The notes under the pieces: model-generated | Databases searched by the model: none | What the model was told of the DNA's origin: nothing | The model's input: the letters and a program-made list of their open reading frames with translations, nothing else | Position numbers and translations under genes: made by a program | In this document: positions 17,154 through 25,377 of the stretch, one piece after another | Layout of the letters: every line of letters starts with the position of its first letter | Numbering within the stretch: the stretch's first letter is position 1 | Assembly (NCBI GenBank): GCA_035298385.1 | Contig: DATGYC010000040.1 | Span: forward strand, 1 to 53,609 | Length of the DNA stretch: 53,609 nucleotides | Reading direction: 5' to 3' | Source: DATGYC01 sp035298385 | GTDB lineage: Bacteria > Bacillota > Sulfobacillia > Symbiobacteriales > Symbiobacteriaceae

Positions 17154-18479
17154 ATGACGATCGCCTGGCAGAACCTCCACCGGGCTCTAAACGGCCTGGA
17201 GACCGCTCCCTTGGTCGGGACGGTGACCGGCGTCGTCGGCCTGGTGATCGAATCGAAGGGCCCGCAGGCCTCCGTTGGTGAACTCTGCTGGCTCGCCCCG
17301 TCGGGCCTCTCCGACGAGGGGATCTGGGCGGAGGTAGTCGGTTTTCGCTCTGGCTCCTTGCTCCTGATGCCCCTGGGCGGACTGGCTGGCCTCTCCCCGG
17401 GCTGGGAGGTCCGGGCGACCGGCCGGACGGCGACCGTCCAGGTCGGCCCCGAACTGCTCGGTCGAGTGATCGACGGCCTGGGCCGTCCGATCGACGGCAA
17501 GGGCCCGCTCCGGGCTGCGACCCACTACCCGATCCAGAACCAGCCGCCGCCCGCCCTGACCCGACGTCGCATCGCCGAGCCGCTCGCTACGGGCGTCCGG
17601 GCGATCGACGGATTGCTGACCGTTGGGCGGGGGCAACGCCTCGGTATCTTCGCTGGCTCTGGTGTCGGTAAGTCGACGCTGCTCGGCATGATGGCCAAGG
17701 GGACGACCGCTGATGTGAACGTGATTGGGCTGATCGGCGAACGCGGTCGTGAGGTCCGGGAGTTCATTGAGGAGGACCTGGGTGAAGAGGGGCTGGCCCG
17801 CTCGGTCGTGGTCGTTGCGACCTCAGATCAGCCGGCCCTGCTCCGCATCCAGGGCGCCCTCGTGGCGACAGCCGTCGCCGAGTACTTCCGGGATCAGGGG
17901 AAGGACGTCCTCCTGATGATGGACTCCGTTACCCGTCTGGCCATGGCCCAGCGTGAGGTCGGTCTCGCCATCGGCGAGCCGCCCGCCACCCGCGGCTATA
18001 CGCCCTCCGTCTTCGCCCTCCTGCCGAAGGTGCTGGAGCGATCCGGTACCTCGGACCAGGGCTCGATCACGGGCATCTACACGGTCCTGGTCGATGGTGA
18101 TGACGTCAACGAACCGATCTCGGACGCCGTACGCGGCATCCTGGACGGCCACGTCGTCCTCTCCCGTCGGCTGGCCTCGATGGGCCACTACCCGGCCATC
18201 GACATCCTGCCTTCCGTCTCGCGTGTCATGCCAGCCGTGACCGACCGTCCCCACCGACAGAGTGCGTCCCTCTTCCGGTCAAACCTGGCGGTTTACCGGG
18301 AGTCGGAGGACCTGGTCAATATTGGGGCCTACCAGCCCGGGGCGAACCCCGCCCTCGACTGGGCGCTCCAGAAGTTGCCCCAGATCAACGCCTTCCTCCA
18401 GCAAGGAACGGAGGAGCGGGTCGACCTCGCTACCGCCCTGCAAAGCCTGCGGGAGATCTTCCCGCCGCCCCACCAGTAA
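17154..18479 (+). CDS. fliI: Flagellum-specific ATPase FliI
   Basis: ATPase of the flagellar type III export apparatus. 441 residues; beta-barrel N-terminal domain, Walker A GSGVGKST near residue 168, Walker B region DVLLMMDSVTRLAMAQREVGLAIGEPPATRGYTPSVFALLPKVLERSG, and DGHVVLSRRLASMGHYPAIDILPSVSRVMP. All are hallmarks separating FliI from F1 beta. ATG 17154 is two bases after the fliH stop. Confidence 0.96.
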   Translation: MTIAWQNLHRALNGLETAPLVGTVTGVVGLVIESKGPQASVGELCWLAPSGLSDEGIWAEVVGFRSGSLLLMPLGGLAGLSPGWEVRATGRTATVQVGPELLGRVIDGLGRPIDGKGPLRAATHYPIQNQPPPALTRRRIAEPLATGVRAIDGLLTVGRGQRLGIFAGSGVGKSTLLGMMAKGTTADVNVIGLIGERGREVREFIEEDLGEEGLARSVVVVATSDQPALLRIQGALVATAVAEYFRDQGKDVLLMMDSVTRLAMAQREVGLAIGEPPATRGYTPSVFALLPKVLERSGTSDQGSITGIYTVLVDGDDVNEPISDAVRGILDGHVVLSRRLASMGHYPAIDILPSVSRVMPAVTDRPHRQSASLFRSNLAVYRESEDLVNIGAYQPGANPALDWALQKLPQINAFLQQGTEERVDLATALQSLREIFPPPHQ

Positions 18480-18494
18480 AGGGGGGGAGCGCGG

Positions 18495-18929
18495 ATGAAG
18501 AAGTTCCAGTTCTCCTTGCAGAAACTCCTTGGCTTGCGCCATCAAGAGACGGAACAGGCCAAGCGAAGTCTCGCCGCTGCTCTAGCGGCTGAGGCGATGG
18601 CGCAGGACCGCTTGGAGCAAGCGCAGAGTCGCCTGGCCGAGCGAATCGCTCTGGCGGCCGCCGGTGGCTATTCGGTCGCCTCTTACCGACAGGACCGGGA
18701 GTGGATCCGCTTCCTGCAGGGCGAGGTCGAGAAGGCTGAGCAGCATCTGCAGGAGGCACAGGCCGAGACCGCCCGCCTGCGCCAGCTCCTCCTGGTGGCC
18801 CGCCAGCGCGAGCGAATCCTGGAAAAGCTCCGCGAGCGCCGGCTGGAGGCCTACCAGCTAGAGGTCCTGCTCGAAGAACAGCGGGAGTTGGATGAACGCG
18901 GGCAGAGTCCGAGGACTCTGCGAGTTTAG
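18495..18929 (+). CDS. fliJ: Flagellar export chaperone FliJ
   Basis: A 144-residue all-helical coiled-coil protein that starts MKKFQFSLQKLLGLRHQETEQAK, as FliJ does, and continues with heptad-like Leu/Ala/Glu/Arg repeats. It acts with FliI/FliH in export. The ribosome binding site is GGGGGGAGCG before ATG 18495. The last residues and the TAG stop are supplied by the dispersed hairpin element that begins at about 18898: the stop lies in that element's conserved TTTAGCAC block. The final GQSPRTLRV is thus probably not ancestral FliJ sequence. Confidence 0.88.
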   Translation: MKKFQFSLQKLLGLRHQETEQAKRSLAAALAAEAMAQDRLEQAQSRLAERIALAAAGGYSVASYRQDREWIRFLQGEVEKAEQHLQEAQAETARLRQLLLVARQRERILEKLRERRLEAYQLEVLLEEQRELDERGQSPRTLRV

Positions 18930-18951
18930 CACCGCAGGAGATTGCCCCCGC
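18898..18951 (+). repeat. Dispersed hairpin element, copy A (at the fliJ 3' end)
   Basis: Core blocks in order: CC 18909-18910, GAGGAC 18911-18916, two variable bases, TGCG 18919-18922, two variable bases, TTTAGCAC 18925-18932, CGCAGG 18933-18938. The flanks can pair (GCGGGCA at 18898-18904 with TGCCC and GC at 18943-18951, with a two-base bulge, plus TCC with GGA next to the core). This is the least regular of the three stems and it also contains a competing repeat, GCAGAGTCC with GGACTCTGC (18902-18921 region). It overlaps the fliJ stop. Identity unknown. Confidence 0.8.
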
Positions 18952-19002
18952 AGGGGCGCCCTTAAGAACCGCCGTCACGGCTCCGATTAGATAAGGAGAG
19001 AG

Positions 19003-19692
19003 GTGTTATCCGACGTGTCGATTCCAAAGCCCCAGGTGCACATCCCAGGGGTCTCCGCCTCTGCAGGCAAAGGCCGCTTGGCTGCCTTTGGTCGCGGGCT
19101 GAAGCGAATCTTCATCGGGTTGATCGCCCTGACGTTGATCCTCTACCTCACAGGACGGCTCTGGGAGCCGGCCCGTGGGCTCCTAGCAAAGACCCCTGGG
19201 GTTGGATCAGTCTTTAGCAGCCCCGTCTGGCAGCTGCCCAGTTGGCTCAGACCCGCCCCGAAGTCCACGGCGCCCGCCCAGCCCGAGCCGACCAAGACCG
19301 GCGGCACGGCCGACCTCTCCGGCCTCTCAGCCGAACTCTCGGCCAAGCAGTCTCAGCTTGATCTGGCCCAGCAGGCGTTGGATCAGAAGGAGAAGGAGCA
19401 GAAGGCGCTTGACCAGCGTCTGACCGAGCGGCTTCAGGTCGTGGAGACGCGCGAGAACCAACTGAAGAAGCTGGAGGCCAACCTCTCCCAGGTGGAGATC
19501 ATCCGGGCGATGAAGCCTGCCGCCACGACCGCCCTCTTCGCGAAGTTCTCGGACACGGAGGCCCTCGCACTCCTCCGCTACATGGATAACGATGAGATCG
19601 CCAAGATCCTTGGGGATCTGGACGCCACCCGCGCGGCGACCCTCTTCCGGAAGCTGGGCGAGCTGAAGCAGACCCCCGCAACCGGTTCCTAA
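19003..19692 (+). CDS. MotE-like (FlbB/YlxF) flagellar protein with MgtE-N-like domain
   Basis: A membrane-anchored flagellar-cluster protein of 229 residues. It has one membrane segment at about 36-52 (IFIGLIALTLILYLTGRL), a Pro-rich stretch, a coiled coil at about 108-160, and a C-terminal MgtE-N-like helical domain (EIIRAMKPAATTALFAKFSDTEALALLRYMDNDEIAKILGDLDATRAATLFRKL). Homologues lie between fliJ and fliK in Firmicutes; some are periplasmic chaperones of MotC or stator-associated. GTG 19003 is close to AAGGAGAG, and GTG 19015 is an alternative start. Confidence 0.78.
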   Translation: MLSDVSIPKPQVHIPGVSASAGKGRLAAFGRGLKRIFIGLIALTLILYLTGRLWEPARGLLAKTPGVGSVFSSPVWQLPSWLRPAPKSTAPAQPEPTKTGGTADLSGLSAELSAKQSQLDLAQQALDQKEKEQKALDQRLTERLQVVETRENQLKKLEANLSQVEIIRAMKPAATTALFAKFSDTEALALLRYMDNDEIAKILGDLDATRAATLFRKLGELKQTPATGS

Positions 19693-19722
19693 TACCAGCA
19701 AGCCTTGAAAGGGGGTGAATAG

Positions 19723-21051
19723 ATGAGTCTAATCCTGCCCATCTCCCAGATCACCGCCCGTACCGTTCCGGACGCGGCCCTGCGAACCGACTCCCCCGAC
19801 CCGGGTGCTGGGGCGCCCTTCGCCCAGGAGTTACTCCAGGCACTGGGTGTCACGGTCGCACCGCAGACCGACGCAAGTGGGAGTAACCTACCCGCTGGCA
19901 CGGCGGCCGAACGTCTCGATCCCCTGGGCGCCGCCCTGCGCGCACTCCTTGGTGGGGAGACCGCCGCCGAGGGTACCGAACTTCCGACTGAGAGCCCGGA
20001 GCTGGCCGAACCCGAGCTCCAGGACCCCGCCCCGAGCGCTTCGGTTCTGGCGGAACTCGCCGCGGGACTAGCCCTGGTAGAGCCTGTACCGGCCCTGGCC
20101 GTTCCTGCTCCGCCCGAGCCAGTCTCCGCTGAGACAGCCCCGACCAACCCCGTCCCGCCCCAACTCCCGCCGTCCCCGGTTGTGCCGATGGACAGCCCCG
20201 TCGCCCAGGTGATGACCCTGACGGCTGCCGAGACGGTCGCAGAGATCCTCCCTGGACCGCCTGCGGAGCCGGAGTCGGAACCTGTGGCTGACCATCCGTC
20301 TGCGGGAGGGCCCAAGGTGACTACCACCAAGGGACCGACCTTCGACGATCTGGTCCAGCTGATCACGGGCGCCCAGGCCCGAGACACCGTGCGCCACGCC
20401 CCGAAGCAGGCCAACCCTGGTACCACCACAGCGCTCGAACCGGCCGCAGAGGCGACGACGCTGGCCCAGAGCGCCCCGACGCCAGAGGGCGAGCCGGAGG
20501 CGATCAGCCCGGTCGGTCACCGCGCCGATGGCCCCAAGCCCACCTTTGGTGAGCTTCTGTCTACCCCGGCCGCGGACTCCCGACCCGCTCGGTCCACGGA
20601 GATCCCGGCTCCGGCGCTCCTGAACCAGGTGAGCCGGTCGATCCGCCTCCTGGCTGAGGGCGCCCGCTCCGAGCTGCACATCAAGCTCCACCCCGCTGAA
20701 CTCGGCGAGGTCCTGGTCCGGTTAACGATCCAGGACGGTCTCCTGACCGCACAGCTCCAGACGACTGATGCCGCCGTCAAGGCGACCTTGGATGCCAACC
20801 TGGACGCCCTGAAGGCCCGCTTTGAACAGCACGGCCTGCAGGTCAACTCCCTGGCGGTCTCCACGGGCGCCGGCCAGCTGACCGATGACGGTCAGGCAAA
20901 GAGCGGCTGGGCCCAACCGTCCAACCAGTCCTCTCGTCAAGCCCCTGGTGATGACGGCGAAGGCGAGGAGCCCGAGGACGCCCTACCGCCGACCCCGGCC
21001 CGCCGAATCCTCGGTCGCCGTGGGCTCAGCCGCCTCGATCATCTCGCCTAG
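19723..21051 (+). CDS. fliK: Flagellar hook-length control protein FliK
   Basis: Measures hook length and switches export specificity. 442 residues: a long Pro/Ala/Glu-rich, low-complexity middle, and a C-terminal Flg_hook domain (SELHIKLHPAELGEVLVRLTIQDGLLTAQLQTTDAAVKATLDANLDALKARFEQHGLQVNSLAV) at about 310-385. ATG 19723 follows AAAGGGGGTGAATAG. Order FliK then FlgD is the normal one. Confidence 0.92.
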   Translation: MSLILPISQITARTVPDAALRTDSPDPGAGAPFAQELLQALGVTVAPQTDASGSNLPAGTAAERLDPLGAALRALLGGETAAEGTELPTESPELAEPELQDPAPSASVLAELAAGLALVEPVPALAVPAPPEPVSAETAPTNPVPPQLPPSPVVPMDSPVAQVMTLTAAETVAEILPGPPAEPESEPVADHPSAGGPKVTTTKGPTFDDLVQLITGAQARDTVRHAPKQANPGTTTALEPAAEATTLAQSAPTPEGEPEAISPVGHRADGPKPTFGELLSTPAADSRPARSTEIPAPALLNQVSRSIRLLAEGARSELHIKLHPAELGEVLVRLTIQDGLLTAQLQTTDAAVKATLDANLDALKARFEQHGLQVNSLAVSTGAGQLTDDGQAKSGWAQPSNQSSRQAPGDDGEGEEPEDALPPTPARRILGRRGLSRLDHLA

Positions 21052-21084
21052 CTTCTAATTCGGCTCCGTGAGAGGTGAGATTCC

Positions 21085-21498
21085 ATGCCGGTCAACCCGC
21101 TTGGGTACGGCAACGCGGTCAAGAAGGCCGCCAGCGATCCGCGCACCGTTAAGGGCGAGATGGGGAAGGACGACTTTCTCAAGCTCTTAGTGACCCAGAT
21201 GCGCTATCAGGACCCGCTCAAGCCGATGGAGGACAAGGAGTTCATCGCCCAGTTGGCCCAGTTCTCCTCGCTCGAGCAGATGATGAACGTCGGCCAGACC
21301 ACCAGCCTGAACTGGGGCGTCTCGCTCCTGGGGAAGCAGGTTAACGCCACCGATGCAAACGGCTACCCGGTGACCGGAGTCGCCAAGTCGATCCGTCTTG
21401 TTGATGGCACGCCCGTTGTCGCCCTGACTACGGCAGGTGACAAGACCGTCGAGGTCGAGCTCTCGAAGGTCGTTCAGGTGCAGATGGGCGGGCAGTAA
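21085..21498 (+). CDS. flgD: Flagellar hook assembly scaffold FlgD
   Basis: Hook cap needed for polymerisation of FlgE. The 137-residue protein has the conserved N-terminal part MGKDDFLKLLVTQMRYQDPLKPMEDKEFIAQLAQFSSLEQMMN. The C-terminal part is short, as in Bacillus-type FlgD, without the extra Tudor/Fn3 domain found in proteobacteria. ATG 21085 follows GAGAGGTGAG. Confidence 0.94.
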   Translation: MPVNPLGYGNAVKKAASDPRTVKGEMGKDDFLKLLVTQMRYQDPLKPMEDKEFIAQLAQFSSLEQMMNVGQTTSLNWGVSLLGKQVNATDANGYPVTGVAKSIRLVDGTPVVALTTAGDKTVEVELSKVVQVQMGGQ

Positions 21499-21516
21499 GG
21501 GGGGAGCGTGGGGGGA

Positions 21517-21900
21517 ATGAACCAACGGATCCAGATTGGCGCCCGGTTGCCCATCGCGGCGCCGAGCCCTGAACCGGCCAGACCCAGCACACCACCGCCC
21601 GGCGGTCCCTCCTTCCAGCAGGTGCTGCAGGGAGTGCTCACCGAACGGCCCGTACGCCTCTCTAGTCACGCGCAGGAGCGCCTGAGTGCCGCCAATCGTC
21701 ACCTCTCCGAGCAGGAGTGGCAGGCGATCGCTAAGGCGGTCGACAAGGTCGCCCAGAAGGGCGCCCGCGAGGCCCTCCTCTTGACCCAAGACCTCGCATT
21801 GGTCGTCTCGGTCACCAACCGGACTGTGATCACAGCCGTGGAGCGGGAGCGGGCCAAGGAGAATGTCTTTACGAATATCGATGCTGCCGTGATTCTTTAG
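21517..21900 (+). CDS. Flagellar operon protein (TIGR02530 type)
   Basis: A small protein of 127 residues found between flgD and flgE in Firmicutes flagellar operons; function not established. The conserved part is the C-terminal two thirds: LSSHAQERLSAANRHLSEQEWQAIAKAVDKVAQKGAREALLLTQDLALVVSVTNRTVITAV and the final NVFTNIDAAVIL, the family's signature ending. ATG 21517 is preferred, with GGGGGGAG ten bases upstream; a GTG at 21508 is too close to that site. Confidence 0.82.
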   Translation: MNQRIQIGARLPIAAPSPEPARPSTPPPGGPSFQQVLQGVLTERPVRLSSHAQERLSAANRHLSEQEWQAIAKAVDKVAQKGAREALLLTQDLALVVSVTNRTVITAVERERAKENVFTNIDAAVIL

Positions 21901-21928
21901 GGGCTGGACCTCACCTGAGGAGGCCCCC

Positions 21929-21954
21929 GGCTCTGGCCTGACGTTGCCGGAGCC
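21929..21954 (+). other. Intercistronic hairpin before flgE
   Basis: GGCTCTGG (21929-21936) pairs with CCGGAGCC (21947-21954) with one G-T pair. A perfect 14-base palindrome GCGGGGCGCCCCGC follows at 21969-21982. No T-run, so more likely an mRNA-stabilising structure than a terminator. Confidence 0.45.
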
Positions 21955-22007
21955 ACCTACACGTCGACGCGGGGCGCCCCGCACAATTCAGGGAGGATGA
22001 TGGAAAG

Positions 22008-23306
22008 ATGATGCGCTCCATGTACTCGTCGATCCAGGGCCTGCGTGCGCACCAGCAGCGGATGGACGCCATTGGCAACAACATCGCCAACGTCAACACC
22101 ATCGGCTATAAGTCCCAGCGGGTTACGTTCTCCTCCGCCTTCGCTCAGACCCTGACTGGCTCCTTGGCGCCCTCGGCTACCCGTGGCGGCGTCAACGCCC
22201 AGCAGATCGGCCTTGGTGTCGGCGTCGGCTCGATCGACTCGCTGATGGGTCAGGGTTCGCTACAGACGACCGGTCAGGTTACTGACTTGGCCATCTCCGG
22301 CAACGGCTTCTTCGTCCTGAAGGAGGGTGGGAAGTTCCTCTACACCCGTGCCGGCAACTTCGACTTTGACGCCCAGGGCTACATGGTCTCCAAGACCACG
22401 GGCCAGCGGGTGCAGGGGTGGCTACCGGATACGACCGGCGCCTTCCCGGCCCGGGACGTCTCCACCATCACCGACCTGCAGATCCCCCTCACCGATAAGT
22501 CCCTGGCGAAGCCGACCGATCTGGTCAAGTTCGACCAGGCGCTCAACTCGCTGGCGGCCAATGGTGATGTGCACACGACGGCCGTCAAGGTCTATGACTC
22601 CCTCGGCAATGCGCACATCCTCGACGTGGCCCTAACCAAGACGGCCACGAACGACTGGACGATCGATGTCACCAGCGCCGACACCAACGTGCCGAGCCCG
22701 CTCGTGGGCGGTGGAGGCAACCCGACCAGCATCCCCTTCAAGCCGGATGGGACGCTGGACTATGCGACGGCTGGCATCACCCCGGCGGCACCCTTCGAAC
22801 TGACCTTTGATGCGGACTTCTCCTTCTACACCACCGACCCCACCGCACAGACGATTCGCTTTGATCTCTCCAAGATCACCCAGGTCGCGATGAGCGGCGT
22901 CAACAACCAGTCCAACCTGCGCGCCTATGAGCAGGACGGCTATGAGGCTGGTGACCTAGAGGGGATCAACGTCGACAACCAGGGCATGGTCACGGCCTTC
23001 TACACCAACGGCCAGCAGAAGGCGGTCGGTCAGGTTGGCATGGCCACCTTCGCCAATCCCGCCGGTCTGCTGCGGGATCAGAATTCGAACTGGATGGAGT
23101 CGAACAACTCGGGCATGGCTCGCTTTGGGGCGCCCGGCACCGCTGATCGCGGCGCGATCGCTCCGTCCCGCTTGGAGATGTCCAACGTCGATCTCTCCTC
23201 CGAGTTCACGGAGATGATCGTCACCCAGCGTGGCTTCCAGGCCAACTCCCGCACCATCACGACGACCGACGAACTGCTCCAGGAGCTCGTCAACCTGAAG
23301 CGCTAA
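22008..23306 (+). CDS. flgE: Flagellar hook protein FlgE
   Basis: Structural subunit of the hook, 432 residues. The N-terminal axial motif (MYSSIQGLRAHQQRMDAIGNNIANVNTIGYKSQRV) and the C-terminal one (LEMSNVDLSSEFTEMIVTQRGFQANSRTITTTDELLQELVNLKR) are intact. The FlgE-type D2 insertion lies between them. The length and DLAISGNGFFVLKEGGKFLYTRAGNFDFDAQGYMVS identify a hook protein rather than the shorter rod FlgG. ATG 22008 and 22011 are equivalent starts after GGGAGGATG. Confidence 0.94.
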   Translation: MMRSMYSSIQGLRAHQQRMDAIGNNIANVNTIGYKSQRVTFSSAFAQTLTGSLAPSATRGGVNAQQIGLGVGVGSIDSLMGQGSLQTTGQVTDLAISGNGFFVLKEGGKFLYTRAGNFDFDAQGYMVSKTTGQRVQGWLPDTTGAFPARDVSTITDLQIPLTDKSLAKPTDLVKFDQALNSLAANGDVHTTAVKVYDSLGNAHILDVALTKTATNDWTIDVTSADTNVPSPLVGGGGNPTSIPFKPDGTLDYATAGITPAAPFELTFDADFSFYTTDPTAQTIRFDLSKITQVAMSGVNNQSNLRAYEQDGYEAGDLEGINVDNQGMVTAFYTNGQQKAVGQVGMATFANPAGLLRDQNSNWMESNNSGMARFGAPGTADRGAIAPSRLEMSNVDLSSEFTEMIVTQRGFQANSRTITTTDELLQELVNLKR

Positions 23307-23319
23307 CGCTAAGGACGGC

Positions 23320-23345
23320 AGGCTGGCGGCCTAGGTCGCCAGCCT
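23320..23345 (+). other. Intercistronic hairpin between flgE and flbD
   Basis: A perfect 9-bp stem, AGGCTGGCG (23320-23328) and CGCCAGCCT (23337-23345), encloses an 8-base loop. There is no T-run after it, so readthrough into flbD is expected. It could protect the highly expressed flgE message or set the ratio to downstream genes. Confidence 0.5.
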
Positions 23346-23370
23346 AGAGCGCGGGAGGAGGTGAACGACC

Positions 23371-23577
23371 ATGATCCATGTGACACGCCTTGGGCGGCTA
23401 GATGACAACCTGGTGATCAACGCCGAGTTGATCGAGACCGTGGAGGCGAAGCCGGACACCCACATCACCCTGACCACCGGTCATAAGGTGATCGTTCAGG
23501 AGTCGGTGGAGCGGGTGGTCGAGTTGGTTATCGCGTATAAGCGAGCGATTCAGCAGCCCCTCTCTGTCCAGCCCTAG
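23371..23577 (+). CDS. flbD: FlbD family protein
   Basis: A 68-residue protein, MIHVTRLGRLDDNLVINAELIETVEAKPDTHITLTTGHKVIVQESVERVVELVIAYKR. The pattern of a small beta protein with the NAELIE and G-x-K-x-x-V-x-E-S motifs is FlbD, typical of Firmicutes between flgE and motA. Function unknown; it is sometimes linked to stator genes. It sits 24 bases upstream of the MotA-like gene. Confidence 0.88.
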   Translation: MIHVTRLGRLDDNLVINAELIETVEAKPDTHITLTTGHKVIVQESVERVVELVIAYKRAIQQPLSVQP

Positions 23578-23601
23578 CGCCACGGGGAGGCTAGATTCCG
23601 C

Positions 23602-24270
23602 ATGGCTATCTATCTAGATCCGATTGGCTTCATCATCGTCGTGGGCGGGAGTCTCCTCGCCCTGTTGCTCCAGTTCCGACTGGCCGGTCTGCTGCGCCTG
23701 GCCCCTCTAGTCCTGCGCGGCCTGCTCCAGCCAGCGTCAACGCCGGCCCCGCTCCGGGAGCGGCTCCTCGCTCTGGCGGAGATCGCCCGGCGCGGGGGTC
23801 CGCTGGCCCTGGAGGAGGAGGCGGCTCGCGAGTCGGATCCGTTCCTCGCTAGCGGCCTAAGGGCCCTCGTCGAGGGCGCCCGGCCCGATGAGCTTCGGCC
23901 GCTTCTGGGGGCCGAACTCCAGCGCCAGGCGGCCAGCTTGGAAGAGCCCGCCCTCTTTATCGAGGCGGGCGCCAACCTCGCGCCAGCCCTTGGCATGGTC
24001 GGCACCCTGCTCGCCCTCATCGGTGGGCGTGGGATCGGTCCGGCCCTGCTCCCGACGCTCTATGGCACACTGCTTGGTCCGGTCGTGCTCCAGTCGCTCG
24101 GCGGCGCCCTGCGCCAGAAGGGGGAGCAGCAGCTTCGCCTCTGGTCGGCAGCTGGCGAGGGGCTCCTCGGCATCAGCGCGGGTGATGCCCCGCGTCACCT
24201 GGCGGAGCGCCTGCAGGCGCTCCTGCCGGGCGGCGCCTCCCGGCGCGATGAGGGGGATGAGGTGGCGTGA
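23602..24270 (+). CDS. MotA-like stator protein lacking the first membrane segment
   Basis: Homologous to MotA, the flagellar stator subunit. Conserved parts: YLDPIGFIIVVGGSLLALLL (the family's second segment), EIARRGGPLALEEEAARESDPFLASGLRALVEGARPDELRPLL (cytoplasmic loop with the motor-contacting charges), and APALGMVGTLLAL followed by TLYGTLLGPVVL (third and fourth segments). Odd: at 222 residues the usual 35-residue N-terminus with TM1 is missing, and the flbD stop codon in frame nine codons upstream rules out an extension. About ten residues are also missing after the third segment (GTLLALIGG-RGIGPALL), and the conserved A-N of the fourth segment is G-P. It overlaps the MotB-like gene by four bases. 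It may be a divergent or non-functional stator. Confidence 0.75.
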   Translation: MAIYLDPIGFIIVVGGSLLALLLQFRLAGLLRLAPLVLRGLLQPASTPAPLRERLLALAEIARRGGPLALEEEAARESDPFLASGLRALVEGARPDELRPLLGAELQRQAASLEEPALFIEAGANLAPALGMVGTLLALIGGRGIGPALLPTLYGTLLGPVVLQSLGGALRQKGEQQLRLWSAAGEGLLGISAGDAPRHLAERLQALLPGGASRRDEGDEVA

Positions 24271-24854
24271 TCACCTTACGTAACCGTCGGCGGACGGGGG
24301 CCGGCTGGCAGGCCAGTTGGGCAACGCTCCTGCTCTGCCTGGTCGTCATGCTGGGGAGTGGTGGCTTCGGCTCTGGTGGCAAGGGCGCCCTGGCATCCGA
24401 CCTGACGCTCCTGCGGAACCAGTTGGCCAGCAACCTGGCAAAGGTGGATCGATCGAATCAGGTGGAACTGATCGAGGACCGGGGCGCCCTGGTGATTCGG
24501 CTCTCCGCTGGACTCCTCTACGAGAGCGGTCAGGTCCAGTTGCGGCCACAGGCCCTGCCAGTCCTGGACGTGATCGGCACGACCCTCGCCGCTACCAAGC
24601 AGCGGATGGTCGTGGAGGGGCACTCCGATTCCGATCCAATGCTCCCTAATCCAACGATTCCGGATAACTGGGCGCTCTCGGGCGCCCGGGCCAACGGAGT
24701 CCTGCGTTACCTGCGTGAGTTCCACGGGATTGACGACGCTCGTCTGGCAACGGCTGGCTACGCCGATACGCACCCGGTCGCCTCGAATGAGACCCCGGCG
24801 GGAAAGGCACGAAACCGGCGAGTCGAGATCCGGGTGTTGGCCCAGGGCACGTAG
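24267..24854 (+). CDS. MotB-like protein lacking the ion-binding aspartate
   Basis: A 195-residue MotB homologue: short basic N-terminus, one membrane segment at about 14-32 (WQASWATLLLCLVVMLGSG), linker, and a C-terminal OmpA-like peptidoglycan-binding domain with VVEGHSDSDP, NWALSGARANGVLRYL, ATAGYADTHPVASN and KARNRRVEIRV. The peptidoglycan-binding residues look intact. The essential membrane Asp that carries the proton (W-x-x-x-x-x-D-M-M in typical MotB) is absent: the segment reads WATLLLCL, as if the DMM triplet were deleted, and the first acidic residue comes only after the membrane segment. Function as a normal stator is therefore doubtful. It partners the MotA-like gene by overlap. 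Confidence 0.75.
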   Translation: MITLRNRRRTGAGWQASWATLLLCLVVMLGSGGFGSGGKGALASDLTLLRNQLASNLAKVDRSNQVELIEDRGALVIRLSAGLLYESGQVQLRPQALPVLDVIGTTLAATKQRMVVEGHSDSDPMLPNPTIPDNWALSGARANGVLRYLREFHGIDDARLATAGYADTHPVASNETPAGKARNRRVEIRVLAQGT

Positions 24855-24906
24855 AGAGCGGTTCTTTGTACACCGATTTTATTGGACCTTTGAGGAGGAA
24901 CGTGGC

Positions 24907-25359
24907 GTGAAGAATTGGGTGCTCTACGTGGTGGCGGGCATCGCCGCCCTGGTGGTTGTGACCGGCGTGGGTGGCCTGACCGCCTACCTTGTGATCAGCA
25001 AGATGGCGCCTACGACGGCCGAGTCCCGCCCGGCCAGCGCCGCTGAGGTGGGTGGGGAGTTCGCCGTGGCGCTCAAGCCCTTCACCACCAACCTGGGTGA
25101 TACCGATCGGCCGCGCTACATCAGCGTCACCTTTGAGCTGGGTGCGCATGACGAAAAGACGGTCGAGAAGCTGAACGCCCAGATCCCCGCCATCCGTGAC
25201 CAGATCCTTCAAATTTTAAACTCCAAAAAATCCATGGAGGTAACTGGCGACTCCGGCGCCAATAAACTAAAGAACGAGGTTCAAGAGAAGCTGAATGCCG
25301 CTCTGGGTGGTTCGCTTATCCAGAAGGTTTGGATCTCGGATCTCGTCGTGCAGTTCTAA
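24907..25359 (+). CDS. fliL: Flagellar basal body-associated protein FliL
   Basis: A 150-residue single-pass protein that surrounds and supports stator units. Membrane segment at residues 4-28 (WVLYVVAGIAALVVVTGVGGLTAYLVI), then the FliL domain (AVALKPFTTNLGDTDRPRYISVTFELG; KTVEKLNAQIPAIRDQILQILNSKKSMEVTG; IQKVWISDLVVQF). GTG 24907 follows GAGGAGGAACG. It is followed by fliM in the usual order. Confidence 0.93.
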   Translation: MKNWVLYVVAGIAALVVVTGVGGLTAYLVISKMAPTTAESRPASAAEVGGEFAVALKPFTTNLGDTDRPRYISVTFELGAHDEKTVEKLNAQIPAIRDQILQILNSKKSMEVTGDSGANKLKNEVQEKLNAALGGSLIQKVWISDLVVQF

Positions 25360-25377
25360 GTCAGGGAGGCAGCATGG

